Source: Dasypus novemcinctus
Taxonomy: Eukaryota; Chordata; Mammalia; Cingulata; Dasypodidae
Reading direction: 5' to 3'
Assembly (NCBI RefSeq): GCF_030445035.2
Contig: NC_080680.1
Coordinates: 118,632,228-118,696,227, forward strand
Length of the DNA: 64,000 nucleotides
Positions 10,848 through 21,440 of this stretch are shown piece after piece. Made by a program: the position numbers and the translations under genes. Position 1 is the first letter of the stretch. Every line of letters begins with the position of its first letter. The notes below the pieces were generated by a model, which ran no database searches, was not told the origin of the DNA, and was given only the letters and a program-made list of their open reading frames with translations.

Positions 10848-13800
10848 TCATATCATTGAGGTCATGTAGTATTTGTCCTTCAATGTCTGGGTTGCTTCAC
10901 TCAACATAAGGTTCTCAAGATTCATCCATGTTATCACATGTGTTTGTAGTGTGTTTGTTCTTACAGCCGAGTAGTATTCCATTGTGTGTATATACCACAT
11001 TTTATTGATCCACTCGTCTGTTGATGGGCATTTGGGTTGATTCCAACTTTTGGCAATAGTGAACAATGCTGCTATGAACATTGGTGTACATATATTGGTT
11101 TGTGTTCTTGTTTTCAGTTCTGCTGGGTATATTCCCAGCAGTGGTATTGCTGGGCCATATGGCAAATCTATGGCTAGTTTTTTGAGAAACCGCCATACTG
11201 TTCTCCAGAATGGTTGGATCCTTCTGCATTCCCACCAGCAGTGGATGAGTGTTCCCCTTCCTTCACATCCTCTCCAGCACTTGTATTCTTCTGTTTTTTT
11301 CATAGCTGCCAATCTTATGGGTGTAAGATGGTATCTCATTGTGGTTTTGATTTGCATTTCCCTGATAGCTAGAGATTTGGAACATTTTTTCATGTGCTTT
11401 CTTGCCATTTGTATTTCTTCTTCGGAGAAGTGTCTGTTTAAGTCTTTTTCCCATTTTTTAAATGGATTGTTTATCTTTTTATTTTCAAGATGTAGGAGTT
11501 CTTTATATATGCAAGTTATAAGTTTCTTATCAGATATATGATTGCCAAATATTTTCTCCCACTGTGTGGGCTCCCTTTTTACTTTCTTGACAAACTCCTT
11601 TGAGGTGCAGAAGGCTTTAATTTTGAGGAAGTCCCATTTATCTATTAGTTCTTTTGCTGCTCGTGCTTTTGGTGAGATATTCATAAATCCATTACCTATT
11701 ACAAGGTCCTGTAGATGTTTCCCTACACTGCTTTCTAAGGTTTTTATGGTCTTGGTTCTTATATTTAGGTCTTTGATCCATCTTGAGTTGATCTTTGTAT
11801 AAGGTGTGAGATGGTAATCCTCTTTCATTCTTCTACATATGGCTATCCAGTTCTCCAGACACCATTTGTTGAATAGGCCACTCTCTCCCAGTTGAGAGGG
11901 TTTGGTGGCTTTATCGAATATTATGTGGTTGTATATGTGAGGTTCTATATCAGAGCTTTCAATTCGATTCCATTGGTCTATATGTCTCTCCTTATGCCAA
12001 TACCATGCTGTTTTCACCACCGTAGCTTTATAGTATGTTTTGAAGTCAGGTAGTGTGATTCCTCCAATTTCGTTTTTCTTTTTCAGTATGTCTTTGGCTA
12101 TTCGGGGTCTCTTTCCTTTCCAAATAAATTTCATAGTTAGTTTTTCTAGTTCCTTAAAGAAGGCTGCATTGATTTTTATTGGGATTGCATTGAATGTGTA
12201 GATCAATTTTGGTAGGATAGACATCTTAATAATGTTCAGTCTTCCTATCCATGAACAAGGAATAGTCTTCCATTTATTTAGGTCTTCTTTGATTTCCTTG
12301 AACAATCTTGTATAGTTCTCAGTGTATAAGTTCTTTACCTCTTTAGTTAAATTTATTCCTAAGTATTTGATTTTTTTATTTACTATTGTGAATGGTATTT
12401 GTTTCTTGATTTCCTCCTGATCTTGCTCATTATTGGTGTACAGAAATGCTACTGATTTTTGCGCATTGATCTTATAACCTGCGACTTTACTAAACTCATT
12501 TATGAGTTCTAGAATCTTCGTTGTAGATCTCTCAGGGTTTTCTATGTATAGGATCATGTCATCTGCAAATAATGAAATTTTGACTTCTTCCTTTCCAATT
12601 TGAATGCCTTTTATTTCTGGTTCTTGCCTCAGTGCTCGAGCAAGTACTTCTAAGACAATGTTAAATAGGAGCGGCGACAGTGGGCATCCTTGTCTTGTTC
12701 CTGAGTTTAGAGGGAAGGAGTCTAGGATTTCTCCATTGTAAACAATATTGGCTTTAGGTTTTTCATATATACTCTTTATCATGTTCAAAAAATTTCCTTG
12801 TATTCCAATCATTTGGAGTGTTTTTATCAAGAAAGGGTGCTGTATTTTGTCAAATGCTTTTTCTGCATCAATAGATATAATCATGTGATTTTTTTCCTTC
12901 AATCTGTTTATATGGTGTATTACGTTGATTGATTTTCTTATGTTGAACCATCCTTGCATACCTGGGATGAATCCCACTTGGTCGTGGTGTATAATTCGTT
13001 TAATGTGTTGTTGAATACGATTAGCAAGTATTTTGTTAAGTATTTTTGCGTCTAGGTTCATTAGAGAAATTGGTCTGTAATTTTCCTTTCTTGTGATGTC
13101 TTTGTTTGGCTTTGGTACTAGGGTAATGTTGGCATCATAGAAGGAGTTGGGTAATGTTCTTTCTGTTTCGATGGTTTGGAATAGTTTCAGCAGGATTGGT
13201 GTCAGTTCTTTCCGGAATGTTTTATAGAATTCACCTGTGAAGCCATCTGGCCCTGGGCTCTTCTTAGTTGGGAGATTTTTAATAACTGATTCTATCTCTC
13301 TGCTTGTGATTGGTTTGTTAAGATCATCAATTTCTTCTTTTGTCAATATGGGCTGTTTATGTGTTTCTAGGAATTTGTCCATTTCCTCTAGATTGTCATT
13401 TTTGTTGGAATATAGTTTTTCAAAATATCCTCTTATGATAGTCTTTATTTCTGTGGGGTCAGTGGTGATATCGCCTTTCTCATTTCTTATTTTGTGTATT
13501 TGCATCTTCTCTCTTTTTTTCTTTGTTAGTGTTGCTAAAGGTTTGTCAATTTTGTTAATCTTCTCAAAAAACCAGCTCTTGGTCTTGTTTATCTGTTCAA
13601 GTGCTTTCTTATTTTCTATTTCATTTAGTTCTGCTCTTATCTTTGTTATTTCCTTCCTTCTTCTTCCTGTTGGGTTACTTTGTTGTTGTTTTTCTAATTC
13701 CTTCAAATGTGCAGTTAGTTCTTCAATTTTTGCTCTTTCTTCTTTTTTGATATATGAATTTATGGCTATAAACTTCCCTCTCAGTACTGCTTTTGCTGCA

Positions 13801-14666
13801 TCCCATAAATTTTGGTATGTTGTGTTATCATTATCATTTGTTTCAAGGTAGTCATTGATTTCTTTTGAGATTTCCTCTTTGACCCACTGTTTTTCTAAGA
13901 GTGTGTTGTTTAATTTCCAAATCGTGGTGTGAAATCTGGGCTTCTTTCCCTTGCAAATCTCCAGCTTGACTCCACTGTGGTCAGAGATAATGTTTTGTAT
14001 GATTTCAATCTTTCTGAATTCGTTCAGCCTTTCTTTGTGGCCTAGCATATGATCTATCTTGGAGAATGATCCATGTGCGCTTGAGAAAAATGTATATCCT
14101 GCTGTGTTTGGGTGTAGCGATCTATATATGTCTATTAGATCGAGCTCCTCTATTATACTATTCAGATGTTTTGTTTCTTTGGTGATTCTCTTTTGAGATG
14201 TTCTGTCCAGAGTTGATAGTGGTGTATTAAAATCCCCCACTATAATTGTAGATGTATCTATTCTTTCACTTAGTTTTTCCAGCGTTTGCCTGACGTATTT
14301 AGAGGCACCCTTGTTAGGGGCATAGATATTTATGATTGTTCGATCTTCTTGACAGATTTTCCCTTTCACTAAAATGTAGTATCCTTCTTTGTCTCTCACA
14401 ATTGTTTCACATTTAAAGTCTATTTTGTCTGATATTAATATAGCTACTCCTGCCTTTTTTTGGTTATTGTTAGCTTGTATGATTGTTTTCCAGCCTTTCA
14501 CTTTCAATCTCCATGCGTCTCTGGGTCTAAGATGTGTCTCTTGTAGACAGCATATGGATGGGTCATATTTCCTTATCCAGTGTCCCAGTCTGAATCTTTT
14601 GATAGGTGAGTTTAATCCATTGACATTCAGTGTTATTACTATCAAGGATTTATTTGTGTTAGCCAT
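10848..14666 (-). CDS. L1 ORF2p: endonuclease and reverse transcriptase, intact
   Basis: It encodes the enzyme that nicks target DNA and reverse-transcribes L1 RNA at the nick. I start it at the ATG at 14666 (protein begins MANTNKS), giving 1272 aa and a 74-nt spacer after ORF1. An upstream in-frame ATG at 14756 would overlap ORF1 and adds 30 residues with no family counterpart. The N-terminal APE-like endonuclease keeps N14, E43 (QETH), D145 and N147 (GDFN), D205, D229 and H230 (SDH). The reverse transcriptase keeps FADD at residues 700-703. The C-terminal cysteine-rich segment has C-x3-C-x7-H-x4-C. Length and spacing match human ORF2p (1275 aa). No frameshift or stop is present. Confidence 0.95.
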   Translation of the reverse strand: MANTNKSLIVITLNVNGLNSPIKRFRLGHWIRKYDPSICCLQETHLRPRDAWRLKVKGWKTIIQANNNQKKAGVAILISDKIDFKCETIVRDKEGYYILVKGKICQEDRTIINIYAPNKGASKYVRQTLEKLSERIDTSTIIVGDFNTPLSTLDRTSQKRITKETKHLNSIIEELDLIDIYRSLHPNTAGYTFFSSAHGSFSKIDHMLGHKERLNEFRKIEIIQNIISDHSGVKLEICKGKKPRFHTTIWKLNNTLLEKQWVKEEISKEINDYLETNDNDNTTYQNLWDAAKAVLRGKFIAINSYIKKEERAKIEELTAHLKELEKQQQSNPTGRRRKEITKIRAELNEIENKKALEQINKTKSWFFEKINKIDKPLATLTKKKREKMQIHKIRNEKGDITTDPTEIKTIIRGYFEKLYSNKNDNLEEMDKFLETHKQPILTKEEIDDLNKPITSREIESVIKNLPTKKSPGPDGFTGEFYKTFRKELTPILLKLFQTIETERTLPNSFYDANITLVPKPNKDITRKENYRPISLMNLDAKILNKILANRIQQHIKRIIHHDQVGFIPGMQGWFNIRKSINVIHHINRLKEKNHMIISIDAEKAFDKIQHPFLIKTLQMIGIQGNFLNMIKSIYEKPKANIVYNGEILDSFPLNSGTRQGCPLSPLLFNIVLEVLARALRQEPEIKGIQIGKEEVKISLFADDMILYIENPERSTTKILELINEFSKVAGYKINAQKSVAFLYTNNEQDQEEIKKQIPFTIVNKKIKYLGINLTKEVKNLYTENYTRLFKEIKEDLNKWKTIPCSWIGRLNIIKMSILPKLIYTFNAIPIKINAAFFKELEKLTMKFIWKGKRPRIAKDILKKKNEIGGITLPDFKTYYKATVVKTAWYWHKERHIDQWNRIESSDIEPHIYNHIIFDKATKPSQLGESGLFNKWCLENWIAICRRMKEDYHLTPYTKINSRWIKDLNIRTKTIKTLESSVGKHLQDLVIGNGFMNISPKARAAKELIDKWDFLKIKAFCTSKEFVKKVKREPTQWEKIFGNHISDKKLITCIYKELLHLENKKINNPFKKWEKDLNRHFSEEEIQMARKHMKKCSKSLAIREMQIKTTMRYHLTPIRLAAMKKTEEYKCWRGCEGRGTLIHCWWECRRIQPFWRTVWRFLKKLAIDLPYGPAIPLLGIYPAELKTRTQTNICTPMFIAALFTIAKSWNQPKCPSTDEWINKMWYIHTMEYYSAVRTNTLQTHVITWMNLENLMLSEATQTLKDKYYMTSMI

Positions 14667-14740
14667 ATTTTGATTGGATTTGTGTTCATCATATTTTGTT
14701 TGTATATTTTTTTTTGTCTTTTTTGTTGTTGTTGTTGGTC

Positions 14741-15709
14741 TTATACTCTCCTCCAACTTTGCCTTTCCTGTTTTTTCCTTTCTTCCTGCAGAACTCCCTT
14801 TAGAATTTCTTGAAGGGGAGGTTTCTTGTTGGTATACTCTTTCAGTTTCTGTTTGTCTGCGAATATTTTGAACTCTCCATCATGTTTGAATGCTAGTTTA
14901 GCTGGATAGAGTATTCTTGGTTGGAAATTTTTTTCCTTTAGTACCTTGACTATATCATACCACTGTCTTCTTGCCTCCATGGTTTCAGAAGAGAAATCAG
15001 CACTTAATCTAATTGAGCTTCCCTTGTATGTGATGGTTTTCTTTTCTCTTGCTGCTTTTAGGATTTTCTCTTTGTCTTGAGCATTGGATAATTTGACAAG
15101 TATATGTCTTGGGGTGGGCCTGTTGGGGTTTATGACTTGTGGAGTGCGCTGTGCTTCTTGGATATGTACATCTGTCTCTTTCAGTAGATTTGGGAAGTTT
15201 TCAGCCATTATTTCCTGCAACACTCTTTCTGACCCCTTTCCCTTCTCTTCACCTTCTGGAATGCCTATAATACGTATGTTTGAGCGTTTTGCATTGTCAT
15301 TCAGGTCCCTAAATCCTAATTGGATTTTTTCTATCTTCTTATTGACCCCTTCTACTATCTGTTTGATTTCTGATGTACTGTCTTCCACATCACTAATTCT
15401 CTGCTCTGTCTCTTCTAGTCTGCTGATATTTGCTGCAAGTGTATTTTTGATTTCTTGAACTGTGGTGTTCATTCCCATCATATCTGTTATGTTTTTGCGT
15501 ATGTCTGCAATTTCCCCTCCAAGTGATGTCTTCATGTTGTTAACCTCTTTCATTACTGCATCAAATTTGTCGGTGATAAATGTTCTGAGATCTTTCATTG
15601 CTTGTGCCAAGTTTTGCTCCCCTTCGTGATTATTGGTTTGTTGATTGGATTCAGCCATGTTTTCCTGATTATTGGTTTGGTTCGTAGATTTTTGTTGCTT
15701 TCTGGTCAT
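14741..15709 (-). CDS. L1 ORF1p: RNA-binding chaperone, intact
   Basis: It encodes the trimeric nucleic-acid chaperone that coats L1 RNA to form the cytoplasmic RNP. It is 322 aa (human 338). A polar, Asn/Gln-rich N-terminus of about 35 residues is followed by a heptad-rich coiled coil at about 35-140 (for example [16 protein letters not shown] at 95-110). An RRM-like domain at about 141-238 includes [12 protein letters not shown] and RHILVKL, and a basic C-terminal domain at about 239-322 contains the family-typical [15 protein letters not shown]. The start at 15709 gives MTRKQQKS, which copy 3 also has. ORF2 follows 74 nt downstream on the same RNA. Confidence 0.94.
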   Translation of the reverse strand: MTRKQQKSTNQTNNQENMAESNQQTNNHEGEQNLAQAMKDLRTFITDKFDAVMKEVNNMKTSLGGEIADIRKNITDMMGMNTTVQEIKNTLAANISRLEETEQRISDVEDSTSEIKQIVEGVNKKIEKIQLGFRDLNDNAKRSNIRIIGIPEGEEKGKGSERVLQEIMAENFPNLLKETDVHIQEAQRTPQVINPNRPTPRHILVKLSNAQDKEKILKAAREKKTITYKGSSIRLSADFSSETMEARRQWYDIVKVLKEKNFQPRILYPAKLAFKHDGEFKIFADKQKLKEYTNKKPPLQEILKGVLQEERKKQERQSWRRV

Positions 15710-17622
15710 CTCTTTATTTTGACGAATTTAATCAGTTCCTTAGCTTCTTTGTCTGCTCTTGGAGGTTAATTAGTTGTTATTTTTGCACAGGTGTTATATC
15801 TTCTCTTTGTCACTTTTTTCTTCTTATTCTAGTTACTTGTTGTTGGTTAAGTTCACTTTAGAGGAAAGTATTAGTGTTGGGGAAAGGCAATTGTGTAAGC
15901 AAGGGAAAAGTGTAAAGTTGTATTGGTGATGTATGTTAATAAAGCAGGAATATGAGATCTGGAAGGATGGAGGTTAGATTCATGTAGATTGTATAGAGTT
16001 ATAGCTGTAGGTAGAGTACCTTTTATGAAGTTGATGACTGAATTTGGGAGGAATATGGTATGAACTACACAGCTATTGTTTTCATGAGAGAGGGAAAAAG
16101 AAAAGAAAGGTAATAGTTTCAAGAGTGGATAATAGATAGAAAACAGAACAAAGGTATTAGAAATTAAGAGTTAGACACTTTGTGGATCAAAGAACGGGAG
16201 GTGGGGGGTGGAATATAGGAGAGACAGTAGATGATAGTGGATATCAAGATGCAGGGGAAGGGGGATAGTGTAGGTAGCCTAAATCAGTTCACACAGAAAT
16301 GAGGCAGTGGAGGATGGGAAAACCCAGCAAATGTGAGGTGTTCCCTGTAGCACCTATTGTATACTTGAATTAAAGTAAAAATAAGTGGAAGATGAGGGAC
16401 AAGAGGGAAAGAGAAAACCGAAAAAAAAAAAAAAACTAATTATAATAAAGAAAAAAGAAAGGCAAGAAGAAAGGAAGAAAGAAAAAGAGGATGGGCAAAC
16501 GGTGGGGAACGGATAGGGAGAAGAGAGATACAGGTACACACGTGTCACAATTGCAACACTATCTAAAACAACAACTTCCCCCCGCTTTGCCCTAAAACCC
16601 CCCCGTCTGTCTGCCCAAATGGGTCTGCAAGCACCTCCCTTCCCACAAACCCCCAATAGGCCGCCCAGGGCCCACGAACTCCCCGGTACTGCAGATGCTC
16701 AAAAAAAAAAAAAAAAAAAAAAATTAAGTAAAATTAAAAAAAAAAAAAAAAAAAACAAAACCAGAAACCCCTCCGCAGGCCCGGCTCCGCCCGCCGCGGA
16801 GGCTTGGACCGGCTCTGCCCGGCTCCTCACGCCGCCTTGGCCTGGCCTGGCTCCGCCCAGCTTCGCTCGCTACAGCGGCCCAGCCGGCTCCGGCGTCCAC
16901 CTCCCGCCACCGCGGCCTGGACCGGCCCTGCCCGGCTCCGTACCCGCCGCGGCCTGACCCGGGCCCGCCCGGCTCCAAACGCTACCGCGGCCCGCAGCCG
17001 GGGCCTGCACCGGCCCCGCCCGGCTCCAAGCGCTACCGCGGCCCGCAGCCGGGGCCTGCACCGGCCCCGCCCGGCTCCAAGCGCTACCGCGGCCGGCAGC
17101 CGGGGCCTGCACCGGCCCCGCCCGGCTCCAAGCGCTACCGCGGCCGGCAGCCGGGGCCTGCACCGGCCCCGCCCGGCTCCAAGCGCTACCGCGGCCCGCA
17201 GCCGGGGCCTGCACCGGCCCCGCCCGGCTCCAAGCGCTACCGCGGCCCGCAGCCGGGGCCTGCACCGGCCCCGCCCGGCTCCAAACGCTACCGCGGCCCG
17301 GCTCGGCCTGGCTCGGCCCCGCCCGGCCCCGCTCCGGCGTCCGCCGCTGCGGCCCGGCCTGGCTCAGCCCCACCGAGCGGGGCTAGATGCCTCGTCTCCG
17401 CCTACCCAAGAAGGGAATCCTCTACAGGTAGCTGGGATCTCCGTGTATATTTCACAGATGAATCCTCTCTGTTACCTTCCCTCCAAATCGATGTCCAGAC
17501 ACCTCCGGACCAGCAAAAATCCCGAAACAATCCGGTCCCAAAGAGTCTCCAACGCCGCCCAGCCGATTCCCTGCAGAAGACTCTAACAGGGATGTTCACT
17601 CAGCCGCCATCTTGCCCATCTC
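15710..17622 (-). promoter_or_regulatory. L1 copy 1: 5' UTR and internal promoter region
   Basis: About 1.9 kb upstream of ORF1. The start (minus strand gatgggcaagatggcgg) resembles the first bases of other L1 5' UTRs, with a YY1-type aagatggcgg box where human L1 has one. Next come a CpG-dense block at about 16775-17395 with the 51-bp array, two T-rich tracts (poly-A on the plus strand at about 16701-16755 and 16420-16435), then a segment of about 900 bp shared with copies 2 and 3. Promoter function is inferred from family knowledge. Confidence 0.8.
16972..17299. repeat. 51-bp CpG-rich tandem array in the L1 5' UTR
   Basis: Six complete units start at 16972, 17023, 17074, 17125, 17176 and 17227, followed by a partial seventh from 17278. 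Units are nearly identical. Units 3 and 4 carry ccggcag where the others have cccgcag. The first unit and the partial last unit have aaacgc where the middle units have aagcgc. Each unit holds several CpGs. Because 51 is a multiple of three, both strands stay open through the array. Copies 2 and 3 lack it. Confidence 0.95.
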
Positions 17623-17637
17623 TATTTTGAGACTCTT
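17623..17637. repeat. Target-site duplication of L1 copy 1, right copy
   Basis: tattttgagactctt directly follows the L1 5' end and matches 7968-7980 plus the first two T of the tail. Confidence 0.93.
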
Positions 17638-18389
17638 AACACAGATCTGAATACTCCCCAATTTTTGCAATAGACAAATTTGTTTCTTTATATGCTAATT
17701 GCTGCCCTATCAAATAGGAAAAATAGTCATACAATGGGGGATAATGTTGGAATGTTTGAAATTGAATGTTCTTCTTTCATTCCAGAGTTCTTGTTATTAA
17801 TATCCACTGTGAATATCAAAAATATCGTTGATGAGCATATAGATCGTGTCTCTGCAGTATCCCTGCAACCTATTTCCTTTTATATTGTAAACAGGTACTG
17901 TGAATTGACTGACAGGCCTAAGCTGATTATGGTCATCTTGTCTCTCTTGTTTGCAGGTTATAGAACTAAGGAAATGAGTTCATGACATTGCTTTACACTT
18001 AGGAATAAATTTATGAATGGGCATGTGATTCAATGAGATATAATGTTGAGGTTTCTGAGGTCTTTATGGATTTTTAAAAAAATTTTGCTAGAGCTCCAGG
18101 GAGAGAGGTTTTATGCATTTTTAAAAAAGTGTTGTTCAGAAGTGTGAGGCATTCCTTTGATTATCAGACTGAGGATGAATCTGAAAATTAGAGGAGGTTG
18201 GGAGGAAAGAAACATAGAGAAGTGAATCAAAATAAATTCTTTAGAATTAACTCAAACCTGAAGCTTGCTTTTCCTTTGGACTTCCAGTTATGTATGATAA
18301 TACATTTCCTTATATTTAATTCTATTTTCTTTGTGTTTATTTTTGACAAAAACAATGAAAAATCTGGTATAAAAGGAAGAGGGTAGTGT
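17638..18389. other. Intergenic DNA, possible old repeat
   Basis: No gene. A stretch at about 17900-18130 (gggcatgtgattcaatgaga, later gctagagctccagggagagag) resembles a common degraded mammalian repeat that I cannot name. Confidence 0.4.
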
Positions 18390-18625
18390 GTATAGATTCA
18401 GGCTGATCTGGATTTGAATCCATTCTGATTCATTACCAATTTTCTCTATTCATGTAATATAATCTATATGATTTCCATGTTCTTGTTTTGTAAAATTGTC
18501 ATAATAAAGCTTCCTGTATTACCATAAAATTATTGTATGGATAATTTCATCAATATGTATAGAGAACTTGACCAAGATCATGTGCTTGATGAATTTTGCC
18601 TATAATTATCATAATTACTATTTTA
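18390..18625 (+). mobile_element. MIR relic, nearly full length
   Basis: It follows MIR order on the plus strand: an attcaggctgatctggattt head block, a central ttttgtaaaattgtcataa block, and a final tcataattactat-like AT-rich tail. It is heavily diverged. Confidence 0.6.
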
Positions 18626-19229
18626 ATAGTAGATATTATTTAAAATGATTAAGTTGACCAGAGCTTTGATTAAGTCCATCAAGAAATTTTCTGTATGTTG
18701 GTGTATGCTATTTACATTTCAGAAGAATAAGTACAGATTGAAAACACAGATAAGATCCCTGAGGAATGTTTTAAATTCTTTAAAAATTCACTATGAATTT
18801 GTATTTAAATTTTTGATGATTTTATTTTAGGATAATATTCTCTAAAATTGAAGTGTATCTATTTTTCAGGCATTGGGCATAAAGTCATTATATCATAAAA
18901 ACCTAAATTTGAAACCAGGTATCTTAGATAACCTAACCTGACTGTAGGACTGTCCAGTGTGTTTTACAGGTTCTTATCAATTAGTTTCAATTTCAGGGCA
19001 TTTGTAGACAACATATTTCCTTCTCACACCCTTTATTTGTTTTTAAAAATTCATTCAAAATACTTACCCTCACATAGCTCAAAGGCTTAATTCAGAAACA
19101 AAATAAAAGCATATAGTTATGGATGCATTTGATGAACCATTTCCATGTCTTTGTTCTGAACACTTCATTGTTCTAAAGTGCTCTAAACACTTATTTATTT
19201 AACATCATTAAACATTTACTGTTTACTTT
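18626..19229. other. AT-rich intergenic DNA, no gene seen
   Basis: Nothing recognisable apart from a stretch at 19140-19228 that may belong to the same diverged MIR as 19855-20090, split by the LTR between them. Confidence 0.5.
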
Positions 19230-19844
19230 TGTATTAGTCAGCCAAAAGGATGCAGATGCAAAGTACCAGAGGTCTGCTGGACTTTATAAAGGGTATTTAT
19301 TTGGGGTAGGAGCTTACAGTCATAAGGTCATAAAAGATTAAGTTACTTCCCTCACAAAAGTCTGTTGCCACGTATTGGAGCAAGATGGCTGCCAGTTTCT
19401 ATAAGTGTTCAGCCTTCCTCTCCCCCCTAAGTCTCCACAGTCCCAGCTTCTTCCGATCTCAGCTGTAGGCTGGAGGGCTTGTCTCTCTCTGTCTTTGGAG
19501 CTCTTTTCTTTCAGGGCTCAGCTGAAGCTGTATGCTGTAAAGTTCATTTCTCTTCCCAGGGCCTCTGCAGTCTAATGAGCTGTCTCTCTTCTCCTGTGTT
19601 CTTCTTCTCTGTATATTTACCTCCCTGTGTACCTCTGTTTTATCCCCAAGGGGGCTGGGACTTGACGCTGAGTCACAGTCTAATGATGTGGTTGGATCAG
19701 AGCCATAATTTTAATGTAATTTAATCAGATGTCTCAGCCAAATCTAAATACAGTCAAAGGGTTATCACACCAGGGGAACTGGCCAGTTTACAAATATAAT
19801 CTATATTTCTTTTTGGAATTCATAAATAATATCAAACTGCTACA
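19230..19844 (-). mobile_element. Solo LTR, ERVL-MaLR-like
   Basis: 615 bp, running on the plus strand from tgtattagtcagcc to atcaaactgctaca, so the sense strand starts TGTAGCAG and ends TAATACA. The 3' part holds an AATAAA-type signal (plus-strand tatttatttgggg at about 19296) and a final block like those of MaLR LTRs. Flanks acttt and actta give a 4-of-5 target duplication. No internal region adjoins it. Confidence 0.75.
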
Positions 19845-19854
19845 ACTTAATATT

Positions 19855-20090
19855 TATTGATTGTTCTAAAGTGTTCTAAACTCTGCATTATTCTAAACAC
19901 TTTATATATATTGCTTTAGTTAAATCTCACCAAAACTCTATGATATAGGTACTATTACCATTTTTATTTTACGAATGAGGAAATTGAGATATCAAGAGAC
20001 TGAGTAAAATAAATCAACATAGCTAGTAATTTGATTGTCCAAAATTTTAACTCAAGGATATTAGAGGTACATTGTCATAACTTCTAGCCA
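19855..20090 (-). mobile_element. MIR relic
   Basis: The reverse-oriented MIR core is clear: ttctaaacactttatatata, then gatataggtactattacc, then tacgaatgaggaaattgaga. Confidence 0.7.
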
Positions 20091-20129
20091 GTAGTGCCTT
20101 TCACAAATGATTAAAATAATTCAGGTGTA

Positions 20130-20340
20130 TACTTAATAACTACTTACTATTCCTTACCTCATGGGGAAAAGAACCATTACTTAGCCTTGATTTAAAGAAG
20201 AGAAAACTAAAGCAAGAGATTAACAACTTGACCAACTTCAAACAGGATGGAAATGGTGGAATTGAGATGTCAAACAAAGTGGTCAAATGTCATCAACTAT
20301 ACTTTTAACCACTTTGCTATGCTGTTCAGGGAAACAGAAG
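20130..20340 (-). mobile_element. MIR-like relic
   Basis: A degraded reverse MIR pattern: gaagagaaaactaaagcaag, then aacttgaccaacttcaaaca, then aaccactttgctatgctg near the head. Confidence 0.5.
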
Positions 20341-20689
20341 AGTTATTTGTAAGTGAGATAACATAAAATGTCAGTTTGTCAAATCAAATTTACATGAGCG
20401 ACATTAATCAATATCCAGCTATACTAATGATTTTAAGGAAAAAGGTAATAAAAATCCAGGTAGATAAATTTTTAAACTTCTTAATATTTAGTCAATCAGG
20501 TTATTAGGCTGTTTAAATTTCAATACCAATTTGAATAGGAAATATTGAAAGCAATGAAAAGAGTAGAACTGATTCTTTAAAAGAAAATGTACTTCAACCA
20601 TTTGAATGCTTATATGTCCCAATAAAGTCACTGTATATTACATACATTGCTGTTAAAAGAATATTAAATAGTACCTTTGAACATGGTCA

Positions 20690-20840
20690 TTATTGCTATT
20701 GTTTAGTCGCATGCTTAATATATTAAGCATTACATGTGTGGTGCCTCACTTAATTTTCACAGCAACCCATTTGATTATGAGAAATTGAGTTCCAATAAAA
20801 TTGTATAGCTTGCCCAAGGTCAGATACCATTGTTTATCAA
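20690..20840 (-). mobile_element. MIR-like relic
   Basis: It has taagcattacatgtgtggtg, then ttttcacagcaaccc, then agcttgcccaaggtcagata, in reverse MIR order. Confidence 0.6.
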
Positions 20841-21329
20841 TTTTATTGATTATATTTTGTTTTTCAATGAAAGACAGAGACTGAATACATGTTTCATATT
20901 ATAGGTTACTAAAGAAAGATACCAGGTAAATACAATGAGGGATTCTGGATTAGCTCTTAACTGGAAAAACAAAACTCTTAACTGGAATAATATTGGGGCC
21001 TTTGAAAAATATGCATAATACTCTAAATTTTTTAAAAAACAGCATTGTATCATTGTTAAATTTCTTGATTTTGATACTTATATTGTGGTTATTTAAAGAA
21101 AGACCTCATTCTTAAGAAATACAGAATAAAGTACTTAGGGGACAAAGGAAAAATAAGTCTAACACACGAAAAGTTCAGGAAAAAATGTATTCATGTAAGA
21201 GAAGAAAGAGAAGAAAGAGAGAAATAAAGTTATTTTTAAAATGGGGGAAAGATAATCAGTTGGTTAATATGGATAAAGGGTATATGCAACTTTTCTGTAA
21301 ATCTGAAATTTAAAAAATAAAATGAGTTA

Positions 21330-21440
21330 CTCTTGCTACCTCATTCTTTATCTGTAAAATGAAGATACCAATGCCTTAGGTCTTGGAACCTTGTGAGCAT
21401 CAAAAAAATAATAATCTATTTAAGCACATAGGAGGATGGC
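21330..21440 (+). mobile_element. MIR-like relic
   Basis: It has ctacctcattctttatctgtaaaatgaagataccaat-type core, then a gagcatcaaa block, in plus-strand MIR order. Confidence 0.5.

Larger units (their letters stand above)
7981..17622 (-). mobile_element. Full-length L1 (LINE-1), copy 1, both ORFs intact
   Basis: This non-LTR retrotransposon reads right to left: 5' region 17622-15710, ORF1 15709-14741, ORF2 14666-10848, 3' region 10847-8042, A-tail 8041-7981. It is flanked by a 13-15 bp duplication with no mismatch, and both ORFs are uninterrupted. These are the marks of a recent full-length insertion by target-primed reverse transcription. At about 9.6 kb it is well above the 6-7 kb of human or mouse L1, mostly because of the 3' region. 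Whether it is still active cannot be told from sequence alone. Confidence 0.95.

Noticed and set aside
13237..13851. Long plus-strand frames at 11050-11541, 13237-13851, 37163-37789 and 53312-53929 (minus)
   Set aside because: They are antisense shadows of L1 ORF2 and recur wherever ORF2 does.
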